Positions 24,131 through 26,459 of a DNA stretch of 26,459 nt are shown one piece after another. Origin of the DNA: JANQRV01 sp964533785 (GTDB taxonomy: Bacteria > Bacteroidota > Bacteroidia > Chitinophagales > Saprospiraceae). The notes under the pieces were generated by a model. That model was not told where the DNA came from and did no database searches. It worked only from the letters and a program-made list of their open reading frames with translations. The DNA is taken from positions 1 through 26,459 of the forward strand of contig CAZHNG010000051.1 in NCBI GenBank assembly GCA_964533785.1, read 5' to 3'. Positions within the stretch are counted from its first letter, which is position 1; every line of letters begins with the position of its first letter. The position numbers were made by a program, and so were the translations under genes.

Positions 24131-24275
24131 AGAGCTTGTTTTGTTCCGAAATTTATCGGGACAAAACGAAGCTTTGAACTATCGACGGTTGGATGTTAAG
24201 GGCTGTTGAGAAATCAGGAATATTTCAATCTACTGAACATGAACTCCTTAAAATCCAGGCAGGCGCTAAGTTTAA
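24131..24275 (+). repeat. Intergenic repeat, copy B
   Basis: About 145 bases matching 10388-10543 in order and orientation, with the landmarks AGAGCTTG, CTATCGACG, GGCTGTTGAG, ATCAGGA, TATTTCAAT, TGAACATGAA, CCTTAAAATCCA and CAGGCGCTAA. The core hairpin reads TTCCGAAATTTATCGGGA (24144-24161), the reverse complement of the core in copy A, and is flanked by near-complementary arms AGCTTGTTTTG and CAAAACGAAGCT. It fills much of the 247 bases between queD and folE. Confidence 0.8.
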
Positions 24276-24358
24276 CAAAACTTAACGATTAGAATTGAAC
24301 CTACCATTAGCTCTGCTGTTAGAGAGGATTGGAATTTGAATCAATAAAATTATTGAAA

Positions 24359-24958
24359 ATGCACGATTTTGATGTCATTGTAGAGAATGGATCTGCTAAG
24401 TTGCACGCTATGGAAGATAGTTATAAAACCATTTTGAAGTCTGTTGGGGAAGATGTCTCCAGGGAAGGATTACTGAAAACTCCCAGCCGTGCTGCCAAAG
24501 CTATGGAATTTTTGACCCAGGGCTACCGGCAGGATGCTGCTGAAATACTGCGATCGGCAATGTTTAAAGAGGATTACAGCGAAATGGTGATCGTTAAAGA
24601 TATTGAGCTTTATTCCATGTGTGAACACCACATGCTCCCGTTTTTTGGAAAAGCTCACGTTGCTTACATCCCGAATGGGTACATCGTTGGGTTGAGTAAA
24701 ATCCCAAGGGTCATCGATGTATTTGCCCGCCGGCTGCAAGTACAAGAGAGATTAACTGATCAGATTTTACAGTGTATCCAAAAAACGCTTAAACCCATGG
24801 GAGTTGCCGTGGTGATCGAAGCCCAGCACATGTGTATGATGATGCGCGGAGTACAAAAACAAAACTCCCTCACGACCACTTCCGCTTTTACCGGTGCTTT
24901 TCAAAGAGGGGAAACCAGAAGTGAGTTTATCCGGTTGATCGGAGCCAGTTTACATTAA
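24359..24958 (+). CDS. folE: GTP cyclohydrolase I
   Basis: 199 residues from the ATG at 24359; the frame extends to a TTG at 24329, which is less likely. Converts GTP to 7,8-dihydroneopterin triphosphate, first step of folate, pterin and queuosine synthesis. Family motifs: GLLKTPSRAAKAMEFLTQGY; ELYSMCEHHMLPFFGKAHVAYIP with Zn ligands Cys88 and His91; GLSKIPRVIDVFARRLQVQERLT; and EAQHMCMMMRGVQKQNS with the third Zn ligand Cys159. Length is normal and all ligands are kept. Located next to queD, whose substrate it makes, but separated from it by repeat copy B, so the two may not share one transcript. Confidence 0.96.
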   Translation: MHDFDVIVENGSAKLHAMEDSYKTILKSVGEDVSREGLLKTPSRAAKAMEFLTQGYRQDAAEILRSAMFKEDYSEMVIVKDIELYSMCEHHMLPFFGKAHVAYIPNGYIVGLSKIPRVIDVFARRLQVQERLTDQILQCIQKTLKPMGVAVVIEAQHMCMMMRGVQKQNSLTTTSAFTGAFQRGETRSEFIRLIGASLH

Positions 24959-25081
24959 TGCTGGCATTTTAAGGCTAATTGTAATGACAATCTTGCCCCT
25001 GCCAAGTTTCGTTAATAATTCATGTGCCTTGATTTGTTTCAATAAAGGGAGAACTGTAACCAGTATAACCATAGAATGCAA

Positions 25082-25089
25082 TATCTTTG
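25082..25089 (+). promoter_or_regulatory. -7 promoter element that decides the lipoprotein start
   Basis: TATCTTTG matches the TAnnTTTG consensus exactly. It lies inside the first codons of the longest reading frame (ATG at 25076), which argues that this ATG is not used and that translation starts at one of the ATGs at 25100, 25106 or 25109. No clear TTTG is present at -33. Confidence 0.5.
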
Positions 25090-25099
25090 CCGCATAACT

Positions 25100-25885
25100 A
25101 TGCAAATGATGATCAAGCTTTCTATCAAGTTTTTCTGGTTGATTATTATCACGTCAATTTTTTGGTCTTGTACTAATGAAACCGAGGTTTTCCCTGTTGA
25201 TTTCGGTTATGATTATTTTCCTTTGGAAGTCGGTAAATACAGGATCTATGAAGTGGATTCCGTAACCTACGATCCTCAACTATCCATGGTAGTAATAGAT
25301 TCTACGACGTCTCAGATCAAAGAAGAAATTACCGGAACGCTCGTTGATAATACCGGAGCAACGGTCTTTCGGGTAGAACGATCTACCCGCAGAACGGCAG
25401 GCGATCCATGGATCATCAAAAAAATATTTGTTCAATCCAGGGACGAGTCGCGGGCTTTTCAAGTAGAAGATAACCTACGGTCCATTAAAATGGTATTCCC
25501 CCTGGCAGCAGGTAAAGAATGGAATGGCAACGTATTTTTTGATTCCACTGAAATTATCGTAATGGTTGCCGGCGAAACGCTGGATTTTTTTAAAGATTGG
25601 TCCTGGCAAATCCTGGAGGTCGGAATACCGGTCAATACAGGAGGAATGGATTTTGAAGCGGTTACTACTATTCAATTGGCGGATAGTGAAAACCTGATCG
25701 AAAGGCGAAAAGCTGTTGAGCAATACGCATTGGGCGTGGGATTGATCTATCGTGAAATGGCTATTCTCGATACTCAGTGTCAGTATTGTTGCGATGCCGA
25801 TTTTGCTCAATGCGGAGGCCTGGCGTGGGAAGAAAAAGCAGAAAAAGGCTTTACCATCAGACAACGATTGATCGAACATAATTGA
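25100..25885 (+). CDS. Lipoprotein of unknown function
   Basis: About 261 residues from the ATG at 25100; starts at 25076, 25106 and 25109 are also possible. The signal sequence (IKLSIKFFWLIIITSIFWSC) ends in a lipobox-like FWSC with the lipidated Cys near residue 24. The mature part begins DFGYDYFPLEVGKYRIYEVDSVTYD, a pattern common in small beta-rich Bacteroidota lipoproteins, and alternates strands with FRVERSTRR and KKIFVQSRDESRAFQVEDNLRSIKMVFPL. Near the C-terminus is a Cys cluster (CQYCCDADFAQCGG) that could form disulfides. No enzyme motif is seen. It ends nine bases before rimM and probably shares its transcript. Confidence 0.65.
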   Translation: MQMMIKLSIKFFWLIIITSIFWSCTNETEVFPVDFGYDYFPLEVGKYRIYEVDSVTYDPQLSMVVIDSTTSQIKEEITGTLVDNTGATVFRVERSTRRTAGDPWIIKKIFVQSRDESRAFQVEDNLRSIKMVFPLAAGKEWNGNVFFDSTEIIVMVAGETLDFFKDWSWQILEVGIPVNTGGMDFEAVTTIQLADSENLIERRKAVEQYALGVGLIYREMAILDTQCQYCCDADFAQCGGLAWEEKAEKGFTIRQRLIEHN

Positions 25886-25894
25886 TTGACTGCT

Positions 25895-26407
25895 ATGCAA
25901 AGTGGCTATACGAAAATAGGGTTTTTTAAAAAGCCGCATGCACTCGCCGGATCAATTCGCCTGAGTGTCGAGGAGTCTTACTGGAGTGATCTTCATTCAG
26001 TCTCCGTAATCTTTACCGAGAAAGAAGGCAAGGTTTTCCCGTATTTCATCGAAAACCTTAAAGGGGACGGCCGCCAGGTTGTTATAAAACTGGAAGATAT
26101 TTCCTCTCCCGAAGAGGCAAGACTATTAACCGGGAAAGAAATATGGTTGCGGAATGAAGATTTACAACAAGCTGGTGCGAAGCAGGAAGAATCAGATTTT
26201 ACAGGTTTTACCGTCATGGATAAGCAGGTAGGAGAAATTGGAAAAATATTGGAAACCATTGAATATCCCCAACAATTAATGGCGGTCATTCAAAAAGATG
26301 ATAAGGAAATTCTAATTCCCTTAGTGGATGCTTTTATAGTGGACATAGAGACTAAGCGTCAATTGATTACTGTGGACCTTCCTGAAGGGCTTTTGGATCT
26401 ATATTAG
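25895..26407 (+). CDS. rimM: Ribosome maturation factor RimM (16S rRNA processing)
   Basis: 170 residues from the ATG at 25895; a TTG nine bases earlier overlaps nothing useful. Binds the 30S head and ribosomal protein S19 during 16S maturation. The N-terminal RimM barrel (about 5-90) has KIGFFKKPHALAGSIRL, the G-x-x-x-x-x-H-x-x-x-G-x-(I/L) pattern, and SSPEEARLLTGKEIWLR. The C-terminal PRC-barrel (about 100-170) has DFTGFTVMDKQVGEIGKILETIEYPQQLMAVI and EILIPLVDAFIVDIE, both typical. Length is normal. It directly follows the lipoprotein gene rather than rpsP, which is its common upstream partner. Only 52 bases follow in the window, with no gene visible. Confidence 0.92.
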   Translation: MQSGYTKIGFFKKPHALAGSIRLSVEESYWSDLHSVSVIFTEKEGKVFPYFIENLKGDGRQVVIKLEDISSPEEARLLTGKEIWLRNEDLQQAGAKQEESDFTGFTVMDKQVGEIGKILETIEYPQQLMAVIQKDDKEILIPLVDAFIVDIETKRQLITVDLPEGLLDLY

Positions 26408-26459
26408 ACTTGTTCGGCGGGATCATCAAACGGCTACAAGCGGCATCCGCCTCAGACGG

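Overview
The window looks like a piece of a Bacteroidota chromosome, most like the Saprospiria/Lewinella group. This rests on protein style and signals, not on any marker gene: genes mostly lack Shine-Dalgarno sequences, several upstream regions carry the Bacteroidota -7 promoter motif TAnnTTTG, many products are lipoproteins or signal-peptide proteins, and there is a very large mosaic LRR/subtilisin protein beside a TPR-CHAT protein. No tRNA, rRNA, CRISPR array, integrase or intact insertion sequence was seen. A run of 10 N (16495-16504) marks an assembly gap.

Left part (1-7.1 kb, minus strand, accessory): a small secreted protein of unknown role, a lipoprotein with about 45-residue repeats, a decayed fragment of a subtilisin propeptide, and a 1493-residue exported protein. 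That protein joins plant-like leucine-rich repeats, a beta-sandwich-like region, a propeptide-like segment, an AT-rich seven-fold repeat block and a subtilisin (S8) catalytic domain.

Middle-left (7.4-12.0 kb, plus strand): divergent from the protease lies a three-gene unit of an exported, C-terminally membrane-anchored TPR-CHAT protease, an ECF-like sigma factor and a single-pass membrane protein with anti-sigma-like layout. I read it as a candidate protease-controlled sigma switch; it is the most interesting system here. Right after the CHAT gene lies one copy of a roughly 150-bp intergenic repeat. Its second copy sits 13.7 kb away, between queD and folE, with its hairpin core in the opposite orientation.

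Middle (12.0-16.6 kb): an alkaline phosphatase lipoprotein whose 3' end abuts a decayed cyclase-like tail, a long nested palindrome, an NAD-binding SDR/DUF2867 protein, a cryptic Cys/His-rich fragment, a TspO-like membrane protein and a small membrane protein broken by the assembly gap.

Right part (17-26.4 kb, mostly core genes): topA with a DUF3467 gene in an operon (minus strand, with a good promoter). Then on the plus strand come a BioD-like P-loop/DRTGG-type protein, engB overlapping a glycerolipid acyltransferase, queD, folE (both acting on pterin precursors made from GTP), a lipoprotein, and rimM at the right edge.
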